DNA of 64,000 nt from Monodelphis domestica. Lineage: Eukaryota > Chordata > Mammalia > Didelphimorphia > Didelphidae. Shown piece after piece: positions 10,797-23,140 of this stretch. The DNA lies in assembly GCF_027887165.1 (NCBI RefSeq), contig NC_077232.1:58740706-58804705 (forward strand). The letters are read 5' to 3'. The notes beneath the pieces were generated by a model. It worked only from the letters and a program-made list of their open reading frames with translations, searched no databases and was not told the DNA's origin. Every line of letters starts with the position of its first letter. The stretch's first letter is position 1. Both the position numbers and the translations under genes were made by a program.

Positions 10797-11221
10797 GACA
10801 TGTGTCAAATGTAAGGGGACAGATATTCATCACAGTCAAATTATAGAGCCTTAATCTCGGCAACAATAAATGACCTTTGGGAGCCAGCCCAGTATTATTA
10901 GCTAAAGACAGTGGAAGTGAATCTGATGGAGCAAATAATTTGTAGCAAATAATTTGTACCAGCCACTTTATGTTTGAAAAACCTGAGGTGGTAGAAAGTT
11001 GACAGTGTGTCCTGGTTGAGGGAAATGCTTTGTCACTTTGTCCTTGCTATATCTTCTCAGGAAATTTTTTTGTTGGTGCTCAGCTCAGCTTTGGTTGTGC
11101 CCTACTCTTTGGAATATCTCTTTTGTAGAAGCTAGTTGATAATTGCTTAAATGATACTAGAGCACTAATTGATGGGGCAATCAATGGCATAGAAGGAGAT
11201 ATTAACTAGTTATTAACATTG
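10797..11221. other. No recognisable feature
   Basis: I see nothing here apart from a small tandem AGCAAATAATTTGTA word near 10932-10958. Confidence 0.4.
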
Positions 11222-11452
11222 GGAAGAAGACATTTGTGCTGTGTTGTTTTTCTTTACCTTACTTTGGTCACTATGTAGACTATTCTCTTGGTTCAGTTTA
11301 CTTTGCTCTGTATCAGTTTATATAAATCTTTCCAATTTTCTCCAAATTCTCCATGATAAAGTTGAATTTTTTAATACTTTCTATTTCTTTTTTCTTCAAT
11401 TACATGTAGAAGCAAGTTTTAAACAATTGCTTTCTGACCATTTTTAAACCAA
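11222..11452 (-). mobile_element. L1 fragment, reverse, first of two similar copies
   Basis: Reverse-oriented old L1 3' sequence: TCACTATGTAGACTATTCTC..GGTTCAG..., then a second L1-type 3' UTR word (CAATTACATGTAGAAGCAA). The same two-part arrangement recurs at 13087-13290. Confidence 0.65.
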
Positions 11453-11859
11453 AACTAGAATGGGGGTTCAAGAAGATGCTATCAAAGAATCTCTAGAATC
11501 TGGGCAGAGGGGATCTGATTCATCAGTGTGGGGAGAATTGGGATAAATACCCCAGAATTTATAAAAGCTATCCTTGTTTTATAATTATTTGTGTCACTAC
11601 CCTCTTTTCCTTAGTATATAGAAAATACTTGATTGTAGTGATCAAATCTTATCCATCTTTGAATCTTCCTTTCCATCCTGGTATATAGCATAGAGCCTTA
11701 CCCCTAATGGAAACTCAATAGTCATGTGCTGGAAGCCATCAGGCCATGATGTCTTGACATAGTCACACATGGAGGCCAGGAGGTCATAAAGTGGCTTCTT
11801 GGCAGGATGGAATTGCCCACTCAGCCCCCTCTGTATGATTTCTCTCACCAACATCCCTC

Positions 11860-12905
11860 ACTAATAGAATTGATATGATTATTGTCCTCTCCCTGTCTCA
11901 GAAAAAGTAATATGAGAGCAAAATACTTGCATATTATTTCCTCAAAATATCACCAAAAGATCAGACTTGCAAAACCAAATCCAAAAGACTATTATGGGTT
12001 AACTTTTGCTTAGGTATATAATTCCTAACTAAAGCTGAACCCACAAAAGCCATGCTCAGAAATCCCCTACTCTCTTGCATAAAAACCAATTCTCCTAAGT
12101 TAGTCCATAAGTCATTCATAAGAGAGGCCTATACGATATGCCTTAGTACATCATGCCTCAGTGACTTGATTTACTGACCAAAACCTTTCTTGGAAAACTC
12201 TCCAACAAACTCTGAAAAATGATTAGTCTAATACTAATAGTCTGAATTGTATTTCTAGCACCCCTTTGATCTTTTCACTTGGCTACTAGGATTGTTAATT
12301 GTCTCTAGGAGTCCTGATTGATTATCTATTTTTATTAAAGGTAATAAGTGATTTTCCCTGGTCTGTAAGCTCAAAGCTCCTCACAGGTTAATGAGAAAAA
12401 TTAAGCCACCTGTGATGAAACCATTTATCTTGTGCAAAACCTTTGTGTATCCTATAAGAATCAATAGTTATAATATAAGTGTATAGAATGATCTCAGAAT
12501 GTTAACTAAAGAATTTGTCCAAAGTTAATATGTCACTTATACAATGATCTGCATTTGAACATGTCTGTTGACTAATGTAGCTATGTGCCAAGAAAATGGG
12601 TATAAAAATAAAAACCAAACCTGGGCCAAGTGAAGCAGCCATTCTATGCAGAACTTGGCCTCAGGCAGATACACATACACAGCTGTCTTCCTACCTATGC
12701 CACGCCACCTACTGAGGACCCCTGGAGCCATGAGCTAGGCTGGACCCAGGCTTGGGGCATCACTGAATTGATTTTTTTGATGATTTTTTGAATAAATATT
12801 TTCTTGACCCTTTTCTATTACCGCTGTGGATTTAAAAATTTTTTTTCTTCTTCCAACCACTGCAAATGAAAAAGCTTCTGTGTAGCAAAGGAATATAGTT
12901 ATACA
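11860..12905 (+). mobile_element. Probable LTR fossil
   Basis: The right part has an LTR-like layout: a TATA box GGTATAAAAATAAA at about 12600, and an AATAAA signal at 12790 followed by a T-rich end. No internal retroviral genes are visible next to it, so it would be a solitary LTR. Boundaries are uncertain, especially on the left. Old and broken. Confidence 0.4.
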
Positions 12906-13086
12906 AAACAAATCAAACTGTGTTCTCACTTAGTGAGATCCCAATATGAGTAGAACCCTAGTATTAGATCTATAGGTGACATTAAGAACAAAGGAAAACA
13001 TTGGATATGTCCAGCAATGTATGCCTCTTTCTACACCTCTATTCCAAAACCAACATTGGTTACATTAATCAGAGTTCCAAGATATT

Positions 13087-13560
13087 TATGTTGTTTTTCT
13101 TCATGTTATTTTAGTCACCATGGAGACTATTCTCCTGGTTCTGTTTTGCTCTGTATCATTTCATAAAAATCTTTCTAATTTCTCCAAATTCTCCCTGGCA
13201 GAATTAATATTTTTTTTACATTTGCTATTGCAATTTTTTCTCAACTTACACATAGAAGCAATTTTTAAACAATTTATTTCTGATCTTTTGCAAGCTAAGC
13301 TCTCTCCCTTCTTTCCACCCTCTCCATGGGGTAAACAATTTGAAATGGGTTATTTTAGTTTTGTCATAAGATACAAATTTTCTTACTCCTCATGTCATAA
13401 AAGAAGACATATTGCACATGTTAAGAAAAGACTCATGAAGGAAATAAGGCGAGACATGGTATGGTTTGATCTGCATTCGTACTCTGACAATTCCTTCTAT
13501 GGGAATGAATGGCATTTTTCATTATGAGTCCTTTGGCAGAATTGAATTTTTGGAGAATGC
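13087..13560 (-). mobile_element. L1 fragments, reverse, second of two similar copies
   Basis: The left 205 bp repeat the composite L1 segment of 11222-11452. The rest runs on through typical reverse L1 3' UTR text (CTCATGAAGGAAATAAGGCG, CTGACAATTCCTTCTATGG, CATTTTTCATTATGAGTCC). The 135-codon plus-strand frame here is antisense to L1 and not a gene. Confidence 0.7.
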
Positions 13561-13589
13561 CTGTGAAACTTGTTCTTCTACTTCTGATT

Positions 13590-13805
13590 TGAATAGCAGT
13601 AGTGCAGTGGATAAAGCAGTGGGCCTGGAGTAAGGAAGACTCATCTTCCTGAATTAAAATCTGGCCTCAGACACTAGCTTTGTGACCCTGGACAATTCAC
13701 TTCACCCTTCTTGCCTCAGTTTCCTTGTATGTAAAATGAGCTGAAAAAGGAAATGGTAAACCACTCTAGGATCTCTGCCAAGAAAACCCTTAACACTGTT
13801 GAAAA
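13590..13805 (+). mobile_element. MAR1-type SINE
   Basis: Shows the MAR1 order: head GTGCAGTGGATAAAGCA, TCTGGCCTCAGACACTAGC, CTTGCCTCAGTTTCC, then AAAATGAGCTGAAAAAGGAA and CCACTCTAGGATCTCTGCC. The 3' end is cut before the usual GACTGAA stretch. Confidence 0.85.
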
Positions 13806-14349
13806 ATGTATGATTTATCTGCAGGCAACAATCAATGTACTCTTCCTGGAATAGCTACCTATGAGTTGTCAGATCTTTAGAATATTCAGATGTGGACACT
13901 CCCTACCATGGACCCCTAAGCCTTCCAGGAAAGTTCTTGCTCCTCAGGAGAAATGGAAGACTTATGCCAAAGTGGCTGCTTCCCCTCCCTCTGACCTATC
14001 TGAGTAATAGTGCAAGAGGAGAAAGCCCTTTCAGGGGCAGCATCTTCCCTACTAGTCAGGGGGCATTCAGCCCATCATTCAGTCATTTGGATGGCTACAC
14101 ACAGTTCCTGTCACACAGATGAAGTCAGCGTCAAGGGAAAGTTTAATACATTTTATATAACAGAGGAGCTACCATCTGGCTTTTCTTTAGATCCTTCTAA
14201 GTTTATTTCCCCCTTCTTTGAGCCCTACAAGCAGGAGTGATGGGGCAGGGAAGAAGGTAGAGAGACACTGGCTTAGCCTCCAAAATCTAATTAAAGATAA
14301 TGCCATTACTTACATACATTAGAATTTTAAATTATTAGTTATTATAATA

Positions 14350-14475
14350 GAGAAGCAGGGTGACAGTGTATAGAAAATTGACTTACAGTTAAGATGACCC
14401 GGGTTCAAGTTATACCCCGACAAATATTGACAGCAAGACCCTGGGAAAGTCATTTAATCTGGTGCCTTGAGCTAT
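14350..14475 (+). mobile_element. tRNA-derived SINE or MIR fragment
   Basis: GACCCGGGTTCAAGTTATACC is a B-box region and AAGACCCTGGGAAAGTCATTTAATCT is the shared SINE core. The family is not certain. Confidence 0.55.
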
Positions 14476-15690
14476 TCTGTAAGACTATAATTTACAGAGT
14501 AGGTTCTCATTTACCATACTGGAGGAGGAGTTCTCATTGAGAGTTGCCTACTTGAACAAAATCATTTTTAAAAAATCATCAAACTAAAGTATGTTTATAA
14601 ACCAAATTTATAACTGATCATTTTCTTATAATTTTAATAGCAGAGGTTTGGAACTTTTATTTTATTTTTATCTTTTGAGACATGAAATACATTTTATTTA
14701 AGGAGTATGAAAAAATATTCAAGCTTATTCAATAAATGCAATAATATACATAAACACACATGTGTATGTACACATATGTACATATATGTGTGTATACACA
14801 TACATACATATATAGGTTCACATTATGGCCAGTTAAGAAGAGAAAAGGGGATTAAAGAACTGAGAAACTGAGCAAAGGGAGCTAAGAAAATGAGGAAAAA
14901 ATGAGAGAAGAGAAAAGAGAATGAAAGAAAAGAAAGAACAGAAAAAATAGCTATCGTTTCCTCCTTTCCATGCTGCCTACCTCAGATTTTGGGTGTCCTC
15001 TCTCCCTCTTTCCCAAGATGTTGTCCTTGTGCCCCAGGGGCACAAAATGACTCCCTTTAAGTGTTCTTACTTTACTGGGGAGCCTTGGTCTACCTCTCCT
15101 ACTACCAGCCAGCATCTCAGGCACACGTATGCTTTCAAAGTTACAACTTCCAGTTCCATTTTTTTTTACATCAAAGACAGTCAACGAAAGTCTACTTTCT
15201 TTCAGCACATGCCAATGCCCAGTGCTTGATTGTCTCTATGTCTTCCCCAAAGCCTCCTATTCATGTAGCTCCCCCAAACTCAATGTCATATCAGTACTCC
15301 CAGCTATCTTCCCCCATTTCCCCCTTCCTGAAAAACTCTAGTTAATGTAATCGGCTTTATGTTTACTTCTACTTCTAGGATGTCAGTTCTTGGGCACGAT
15401 TTCAGAACATTCTTTTGGATACAAACAGGTATTTGTTGCTTGGAACTGTGGGGAACAACACCACTTAACTCCAGAAAACTTGCTGCTGCCTGAATAAAAT
15501 GAATCCAAAGGCCAAACCCAGACTGGGCTGGAGATTTTCCCATGCTCACCAGGTAGCACTTATATATCCTGAATACATAAGTAGTATTTAATTATATATT
15601 GCTTTGTATTGTTATCTAATTGCTTGATGCACATTTTTCTTAGTTTTGTAACTATATTAAAAGTTCTTTAAGCAACTGTAGGTTTGTAGG
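14476..15690. other. Mostly unrecognised; CA/TA repeat inside
   Basis: Holds an impure (CA/TA)n stretch at 14745-14815 and a purine-rich tract at 14832-14950. Overlapping frames of 70-94 codons at 14993-15345 are mutually antisense with no recognisable domain. Confidence 0.4.
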
Positions 15691-15860
15691 ATCTTAGAAC
15701 TGAAAGGGATCTTAGTACTGAGCCCAACTTCCTTACTTTTACAAATGGAAACTGAAGCTCAACAAGGCTCAGGGTCAAATAATTTACAAGTGTCTTGGGC
15801 AGAACCCAGGGCTTCTTGACTCTAAGCTCAGCCTTCTCACCTTCTTACCATGTTGCCTTT
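15690..15860 (-). mobile_element. MIR SINE fragment
   Basis: Complement of the MIR body: ACAAATGGAAACTGAAGCTCA, then GGGTCAAATAATTTACAAG and TTCTTGACTCTAAGCTCAG. Ancient. Confidence 0.6.
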
Positions 15861-16429
15861 AAAGAGGCAGTGACTGTCTCTGCATTGTCTCTGAGTGACA
15901 CTGAATTCACAAAAGTCTTCTATCGTAACTGGAGGCAGTACAGTGGGAAGAGTTCTGGATTTACGAAGACTAGAGTAGAAAAAAGTATTCTGTGGGTGAT
16001 GATGTACCCTTTCTGGAGATGCAAGGGGAACAGCATTTTATAAACTTTGAATCACTTCCTAAATGAAGAATTGTTATCATTACCTTTGGTGGGAAGGAAA
16101 GCAGTGAGCACAACAGAATCTCATCTCAGAAGGATAAGGAGGAAAAAATCAGCTTTAAAAGTACAAGAATAGGGAATGTGCATAGGAAGCAGTTGATCTA
16201 GAAAAGATCTAGACATCTTATGTGAACTGCAAGCTCAATATGCATCATAGTGTGATAAAAACAACAAACTTAATACAATCATACAATCTTAGGCTACACT
16301 GTGAGGCAGTAGTTTACAGGACTCAGGAGCTGAGGGATTTTTGGACCCTGCTCTGCTGAGATCACATCTGTTCTGTTCAGTTCCAGCCCCTACATTTTTC
16401 GAAAAACATTACTGATTGATTGAGCTAAG

Positions 16430-16510
16430 TCATGAAGTGGTTAGAGTCAGGAAGATTTGAGTTCAAAAACAGCATCAGATTCTGACTAGCTGTGGGAGCT
16501 TGGGGCTCCT
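16430..16510 (+). mobile_element. MIR SINE fragment
   Basis: GAAGTGGTTAGAGTCAGGAAGATTTGAGTTC and the following CTGACTAGCTGTGGGA fit the MIR head and core. Short. Confidence 0.5.
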
Positions 16511-16595
16511 TGAGGGCAGAGATTGCCCTTTGCTTTTTGTGTGGGTCTACAGTGCTTAGCATAATGTCTGGCATGTAGTAGATGCTATAATATAA
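16505..16595 (+). mobile_element. L2 LINE 3' end
   Basis: CTCCTTGAGGGCAGAGATTG...CAGTGCTTAGCATAATGTCTGGCATGTAGTAG is the classic L2 3' UTR end. Confidence 0.85.
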
Positions 16596-16677
16596 TAACT
16601 ATTATTATTATTATTACTGTTATTGTTAATTGGAAATTATCCAGAGAAGAGAAACATCTCTCTTTCTCTCTGTCTCC

Positions 16678-16678
16678 A

Positions 16679-16736
<58 letters not shown>

Positions 16737-16785
16737 ATCTCTCTCTGTTTCTTTGTCTCTGTCTCTCTCTTTTTCTCTCTCTCTA
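16678..16785. repeat. (TATC)n then (TC)n microsatellite
   Basis: About 14 TATC units (16678-16735) followed by an impure CT/TCTG tract. It lies directly before the L1 copy at 16.8 kb. Confidence 0.95.
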
Positions 16786-18008
16786 ATGTACATACATATA
16801 CTCAGCTGGGTATACGAAACCTATCCTTCCCAATAGGAGAGAGGAAGAGAAGAGGATAAGAGATATGGCAGGAGGAAATAATAAATAAAGGAAAGGGCAG
16901 ATGGCAGAGAAAGATGATCAGAAGCAAGACAAACTTTGGAGGAAAGACAGGATAAAAGGAGAGAGAAGGGTAAGGGAAATGCACAATTAGTGATCATAAC
17001 TGTGAATATGAATGGGATGAGCTAACCCATAGAATGGAAGTATATAGTAGAATGGAATGGAAACAGAATCCAACAATATGTTATATTCAAGGGACACCCT
17101 TGAGACAGAAAGACTAGCAGAGTGGAAATGAAGGGTGGGAGGAGTCTATTATGCTTCAGCTGACATGAATAGGGCAAGAGTGGCAAACATGATCTCAGAT
17201 GAAGCAAAAGCAAAATTAGACCTATTGAAGGAGATAATCAAGGAAACTACATTTTGCTAAATGGTACTATAGACAATTAAGTAAAGTTTAAAAAAAATCT
17301 ACTGCAAATTTCTCTGCTAAAGGACTCATTTTTTCAAATATATCCTGAGAGTGGAACTGAGTCAAATTTATAAAAGTAAGTCATTCCCCAATTAATAAAA
17401 TATTCAAGGGATATGAACAGGCAGTTTTCAGAAGAAATAAAAACTGTTTGTAGTCATATGAAAAAATCCTCTAAATTGCTATTGATTAGAGAAAAACAAA
17501 TTAAAACAATGCTAAGGTACCATCTCACACCTATCAGAAATGAAAAGTTCTGGAGAGGATGATAGAAAATAGGATCATTAAATACTGTTGGGGGGTGGGT
17601 AGTGAACTGGTTCAGTCACTCTGGAGAATATTCTGGAGTTAGGCCCCAAAGGCTATAAAACTGTGCATACCCTTTCATCCAGCAATATTACTACTAGGTC
17701 TGTATCCCAAAGAGATCAAAGGAAAAAGGAAAAGGACCTACATGTACAAACATAGTAGATTTTTGTGGTGCAAAGAATTAGAAATTGAGGGGATGCTCAT
17801 CAATTAGGGAATGACTGAATAAGTTGTGGCAGATGACTGTGATAGCATACTATAGGAAATGATGAGGGGTGTTTTCAGAAAAATAATATGACTTATATGA
17901 ATTGATTCAAATGGAGTGAGAGGAAGTGGGAGATCATTGTGCACAGCAATGGCAATATTGTAATGATGATCAATTATAAAGACTTGGCAACACTGATCAA
18001 TCCAATGA

Positions 18009-18257
18009 TCAACTTTTAATAATAATTTTCTGACATTTTGAAATCATGTTCTTTCTCTCCCTCCTTCCCTTCCCTCTCTCCTTCCTGAGATGGCAGGTAA
18101 TATGATATAGGTTATACATGTGCTATCATGCAATACATATTTCCATTTTTGAGATATTGTAAAAGGCACTTATACAAGAAAAAAACTCATGAAGGAAATA
18201 AAATGAAAAAATGATTTGTTTTAATCTGTATTCAGATGCCATCAGTTCCTTCTATGG
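18009..18257 (-). mobile_element. Reverse L1 3' UTR fragment nested in L1
   Basis: Contains reverse L1 3' UTR words also seen at 13420-13500 (CTCATGAAGGAAATAAAATG, GCCATCAGTTCCTTCTATGG). The plus-oriented L1 resumes at about 18258 with CATGATGAAAAATGCTATCTAC, matching 727-750. Either a nested insertion or an inversion within the element. Confidence 0.55.
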
Positions 18258-18322
18258 AAGGATCCAAGATAATTCCAAAGTTCTCATGATGAAAAATGCT
18301 ATCTACTTCCAGACAACTTTGA

Positions 18323-18770
<448 letters not shown>

Positions 18771-18929
18771 CTTTTTCTTTTCTTTTGCTTTTTTGTGATA
18801 TAGCTAATATGGAAGTATATTTTATATGAATTCACATGTATAATTGATACAAATTAGTAGGCAAAGGAGGGAGGGAAAGGAGTATGAGAATCTGGAACTC
18901 AAAATTAAAAAATAAAAATGTCAAAATAC

Positions 18930-18964
18930 AAACACACACATATATATGTGTGTGTATATATATA

Positions 18965-19007
<43 letters not shown>

Positions 19008-19020
19008 GTATATGTAAAGA
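18930..19020. repeat. (CA)/(TG)/(TA)n microsatellite
   Basis: Alternating purine-pyrimidine ACACAC-TATATA-TGTGTG blocks just after the L1 tail. Confidence 0.9.
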
Positions 19021-19046
19021 GAGAGTCAGAGACAGAGATAGACTAG

Positions 19047-19215
19047 AAAGGTAGGAGGGGGCTTAATTATGAAGGGCTTTGAATGCCACGCAAAGAATTT
19101 TGTATTTGATCCTAGCAATAATAGGGAGCTACTGGAGATGAATGAGTAGGGGGAGTAACATAGTCAGACCTGAACTTTAGGAAAATCAATTTGGTGGCTG
19201 AATGGAAGATGAATT
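19047..19215 (+). repeat. Unassigned ancient dispersed repeat, 'U1'
   Basis: The text AAAGGTAGGAGGGGGCTTAA, GAAGGGCTTTGAATGCCACG, TTTGATCCTAGCAATAATAGG, GACCTGAACTTTAGGAAAATC matches a dispersed mammalian repeat I know by sequence but cannot name. Other parts of the same family appear at 29036, 30885, 31555, 36640 and 46450. Confidence 0.6.
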
Positions 19216-20120
19216 GGAGTGAGAAGAGACTTGAAAGATACCTGAGAGACTAGTTAGTCCAACTTCTACTCTAATAAGAACCAGAAGATAAAGGGAATGA
19301 GAAAGGGAAAGGCCTAACAATATTCAGCAAAGTTGTTAATTAAGGACCAGAAATTCCAGAAATCACAGTAAGAAGGGTGGCTAGATCTGGAGCTGGACCA
19401 ATAGGAGGTCGAGATGATGGGGAATAGGAGAAGGGTTTATACAATAAACCAGGGCTTCTTATTCACTGGGATTGGCAGAGTATAAATGGATGGAAGTACG
19501 TTAACCATTTAGAAATGAGTCCAAGCAGATTATCAGTTACTGGAGAGAGCTTTTTTTTGAAGGAGAAAGATGATTAGAATAAAGGCCCTCCTACAAGATC
19601 CAAATTTGTGTCAGGCAGTGATATTATAGCTTGTGAGGCCCACCTCGTAATAGGCAGTCTGGTAAGGAGGCAGGAGTTGGCAGTTCAAGGGAATGACCTC
19701 CAGAATGGCAGGGAAGTCTCTGAAGTGAAGAGGTCAGATGTAAACAGCCTAAATCCAGGGCTGACATTTCAGAAGGCAGTGAGCTAGGGATATGTGGAAG
19801 TTGCAGAGACATATTTATAGCAAGGAAAAACTTGCTAGCAGTTAGCACTAACACAAAGTAGAAAGGGCTACTCTAGGAGGTAGTGAGTCCCCCCCCCCCC
19901 CATTGATGATCTTTTCTTGCAAAGGCTTGATGCCCATCTGCCAGGAGGTTTTTGTTAGAGTAGAAGGGAAACTAGCTGGCCTCTCAGGTCTTTTTCAAGT
20001 TAGAAATTCTGTGGCCTTCTGTTGTAGAACTACCCACCAATGTGGATCATATAACATTCACTGTAACTCAACTAAATGTTTGGTATGGACAGGTAGGGCA
20101 GGACAGCAGAAAAAACACTA
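19216..20120. other. No recognisable feature; short poly-C
   Basis: Unique-looking. A C13 run lies at about 19889-19901. No convincing coding frame. Confidence 0.4.
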
Positions 20121-20227
20121 TTCTGGGGTCAGAATCAAAGAGTTGAGATTAGAAGGATCTTTAGAAATCATTGAATCTGATCCCCTCATTTTATCAATGA
20201 GTCAAATGAGATCTGCAAAGGTTTAAC

Positions 20228-20476
20228 AAATTGTTATTATTGCTGTTTAGTCATTTCAGATTTTTTATCACCTCATTTGGGGTTTTCTTAGCAAATAAAC
20301 TTGGAGTAATTTTCTATTTCCTTCTCTTGTTCATTTTACAGAGGAGGAAACGGAGGCAAACAGGGTTAAGTGACTTGCCCAGGATCATATAGTTAGCAAG
20401 TGTTCAAGTTCAGATTTGAACTCAGGTCCTCTTGACTCCAGGGCCAGCACTCTACTCTCTGCCATCTTACTTCCCC
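20228..20476 (-). mobile_element. MAR1-type SINE, reverse orientation
   Basis: Near full-length complement: GTTTAGTCATTTCAGATTTT, CATTTGGGGTTTTCTTAGC, TTTACAGAGGAGGAAACGGAGGC, AAGTGACTTGCCCAGGATCA and the B-box complement TTTGAACTCAGG. Confidence 0.9.
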
Positions 20477-20489
20477 AATAGCAAATTGT

Positions 20490-20640
20490 TTAAGGTAGTA
20501 AGTATCACTTACTGGGACTTGAAACCTGGGTGTGAATTCTGACTGTTATTTTCTGTTTTTCGATAAGTTAATTACTTTTTGAGTCTCAGTTTTTTTTTTT
20601 AATCTGCAAAATGGGAATAATAATGTCTATATAACTTACC
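20490..20640 (+). mobile_element. MIR SINE fragment
   Basis: TGGGTGTGAATTCTGACTG then AATCTGCAAAATGGGAATAATAATG fit the MIR core and 3' part, with a T-run between them. Confidence 0.6.
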
Positions 20641-20689
20641 GAACAGAGTAATTGAAGGATCAGGAATAAGATAATGTGTGTAAATATAG

Positions 20690-20762
20690 GCTTGTTGGGG
20701 AAGACATTGAAGATGCCATATGGAACTCACAGTCTAGCAGGAAAAGGCCAGCCATAAATTAA
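20690..20762. repeat. Repeat shared with 23487-23555
   Basis: GAAGACATTGAAGATGCCATATGG... is about 80% identical to 23487-23555 in the same orientation. It may belong to an unrecognised dispersed family or to a small duplication. Confidence 0.65.
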
Positions 20763-20944
20763 TGAAAAAAAATAACTATGTATAGAAAATAGTCTATTGT
20801 CAGAGCCAAGTGGAGGCTATGGACACTAAATGCTAAAAGGAGGTCAAAAGTCCTGCTGGGGACAAAGTACCTAAATGATGAGAGACTGAGTCATTCATTA
20901 CAATATTTTGCTTGTGCCATGCCAAACATGTTGAGAAACGCCAC

Positions 20945-21170
20945 ACCACTTTCCTCAATCATGGCTCAAGATTCAAATTCTCTTTCCAGAAACTTTCCCT
21001 GAGTAACCACACCTACTCGGCAACTTTGCTGTGTAATTCTTCACCCACTCTTCCCGCTCAATGATACTTTTGTATATAATAATGTATTTGTCCAGATTAC
21101 AGTTATGGTCTTTCTTGTCTCATGGATTACAAATTCCTTGAGGGGAAAAAGTCCTTCCCAGTTCTAATAT
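20945..21170 (+). mobile_element. L2 LINE 3' region
   Basis: Text resembling the L2 3' part: CTTTCCAGAAACTTTCCCTGA, then TGTCTCATGGATTACAAATTCCTTGAGG. Decayed. Confidence 0.6.
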
Positions 21171-21354
21171 TCTCTAAGACTAAGCTACAGTTGCAGTGAC
21201 TTTTAAAGATACACATCTATGTGGGGAGGAGTGTGCATATACATACACTTAGTGCAATTTTAAGATATAAAAAGTTTAAAACTGTGTCAATATCTTTAAA
21301 GCATAGTTAAGGGGGGGGAAAGAGTATGTGACAGAGAAGAAAGAGAGAAAGAAA

Positions 21355-21401
21355 TGAGGAAAGGAGAGAGAGAGGGAGAAAGAGAGAAAGGGAGAGACAG
21401 A

Positions 21402-21470
<69 letters not shown>

Positions 21471-21630
21471 GAGGGAGAAAGACAGAGACAGAGACAGAAA
21501 GAGAGAGAGAGACAGACAGAGACAGAGAGAAACAGAGACAGAGAGAAACAGAGACAGAGAGAAACAGAGACAGAGAAAGAGGAGGGGGGAGAAAGAGAGA
21601 GAGAGAGGGAAAAAGAGAGAGAGAGAGTCT
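21355..21630. repeat. (GA)n / GACAGA purine tract
   Basis: About 275 bp of nearly pure purine-rich repeat with a long (GA)n core at 21407-21468. Frames over 100 codons on both strands are artefacts of this composition. Confidence 0.97.
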
Positions 21631-21849
21631 TGAGTTCTAGAGAGTTGCCTGTCACAATGAGAAAGAGAGATAGAGCAGTGACTTGCCAAGAATCATACAG
21701 CCAGTAGGTATCAGAAGCAGGACTGGCATCAAAAATTTGCTGACTGAGCTCAGCTCATTGTCTCCTCTGCCATTCTCCTTCTCATATACACATGCATATA
21801 TGTTCAAATGCTGATCAAATTGCTACATACTTTTAGAGTCACCGTTCTG

Positions 21850-21970
21850 GAGTACCACTGCCATTGGGCTATCTTTTTCAGAAAAGGAAAATGATGCTCA
21901 GAAAAGGGAAGGGATCTGTCCAAAGCCACACAGAAACTGAGTGCTAGAGCCAGAGCTCGAATGCTGTTGA
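21850..21970 (-). mobile_element. MIR SINE fragment
   Basis: Complement of the MIR 3' half: AAAGGAAAATGATGCTCAGA, GATCTGTCCAAAGCCACAC, AGTGCTAGAGCCAGAGCTCGA. Confidence 0.6.
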
Positions 21971-21989
21971 TTGTTGAATGATTGATGTT

Positions 21990-22525
21990 TGCCTTGAACT
22001 TGTCTTCTCAACACTAATGGATGCTACATTTATTTTTTGCAAGACTTTATTATATATTTTCTCAATACTACTTTGTTTGAATGAATTTGTGATCCTGTCC
22101 CTGTAGTTACTACCTCCAGTGATGTGTATCACCATCCATCTATTAACTTCACCCAGCATGATTCTTATACATGCCAATGAATAATGGATCTGGCCAGTCC
22201 ACTGGAGCCATTTCTCTAGAAAGGACAGCAATACAACATCTTGTTCGTCTTGTACCACGAAGAGTTCATGTCCTTTCCCAGTCATCCATGTCCTTGATGG
22301 TATCTTCATGCATCTTCACTGGCAATATGCTTGCTCCTGCCTAGGGCCATATGCATCTCTCCACTGTTCTTTGCATAACCTATCACTGGGATTCTTTGGC
22401 AATTGTGGTGTCCCACAAAGTCAGTCATATAGCACCACCCTCAAGCATTTCTTGCCGAAGATCTGGGGTGAGGTCAGTATAATGTCATCTGCAAATAGCA
22501 GGATCATCTGGAGTACTTTACTATA
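21990..22525 (-). mobile_element. LINE reverse-transcriptase relic (RTE-like?)
   Basis: The minus strand near 22450-22520 reads VLQMILLFADDIILTSPQIF, a non-LTR RT motif C box (FADD) in good context. A second frame downstream (21944-22309 read leftwards) gives LQWTGQIHYSL..., which could be the C-terminal 'WxGHxxR' region of an RTE-type element. The spacing is too short for a full RT, so there are deletions. The family is a guess. Confidence 0.4.
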
Positions 22526-22539
22526 AGGAGGGAATCCTT

Positions 22540-22640
22540 TCAGTGGAAGAAAGCATTGACTTAAATGAGGGGCCCTAGGTTCAAATTCCATCTTTGACAT
22601 TATGTGATCTTGGAAAACCTCAGTTTTCTTCCACATTTAA
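22540..22640 (+). mobile_element. SINE fragment
   Basis: GGCCCTAGGTTCAAATTCCAT has a B box and the following TGTGATCTTGG matches the shared SINE core. Heavily decayed. Confidence 0.45.
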
Positions 22641-22754
22641 ATCTAGGAGCCTATGGATATTAGAATAATAAAGAACACCTTTGAAGGTAATAGACTTCTT
22701 TCTGTTTTTGCCTCTCTTGAAAAATTTTGTTAGAATAATTGAACAGAGCAGTAT

Positions 22755-22890
22755 TTTGCAATGGAAAAAAAATACTAGATTTGGAATAAGAGAACCTGGG
22801 ATTTAATCAAGCAAGTTATTTAATCTTTCCTAGTTGTTTCAATTGTGTTTGTAAAATGAGCTCCCAAACTATTATCTCATAATTCTATAG
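22755..22890 (+). mobile_element. MIR SINE fragment
   Basis: ACTAGATTTGGAATAAGAGAACCTGGG, then AAGCAAGTTATTTAATCTTTCC and GTTTGTAAAATGAG match the MIR order. Confidence 0.65.
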
Positions 22891-23140
22891 ATTTGGAGAG
22901 ATCTTTTAGGACTTTGGTTTGTTCATCTGAGTCAAATGCTTTTTGTTAAATGACATAAACACAAAAGAGCCACATTCCACTGAGCTCTTTGATCCAGCTA
23001 TATTAGCTTATTAGTTATTTTTTACAGTACATTCCATCTCTTATATACCAGACTTTGATTGGCTGTGCCCTATGCCAGGAACACTCTGCCTCTCTTCTCT
23101 TCCTCCACTTAGTTCCTTTGGCTTCCTTTAAGACTAAGCT

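Noticed and set aside
13120-13527. 135-codon plus frame
   Set aside because: Antisense to old L1 3' sequence; no host gene features.
21276-21707. Several 76-137-codon frames on both strands
   Set aside because: Artefacts of the (GA)n tract.
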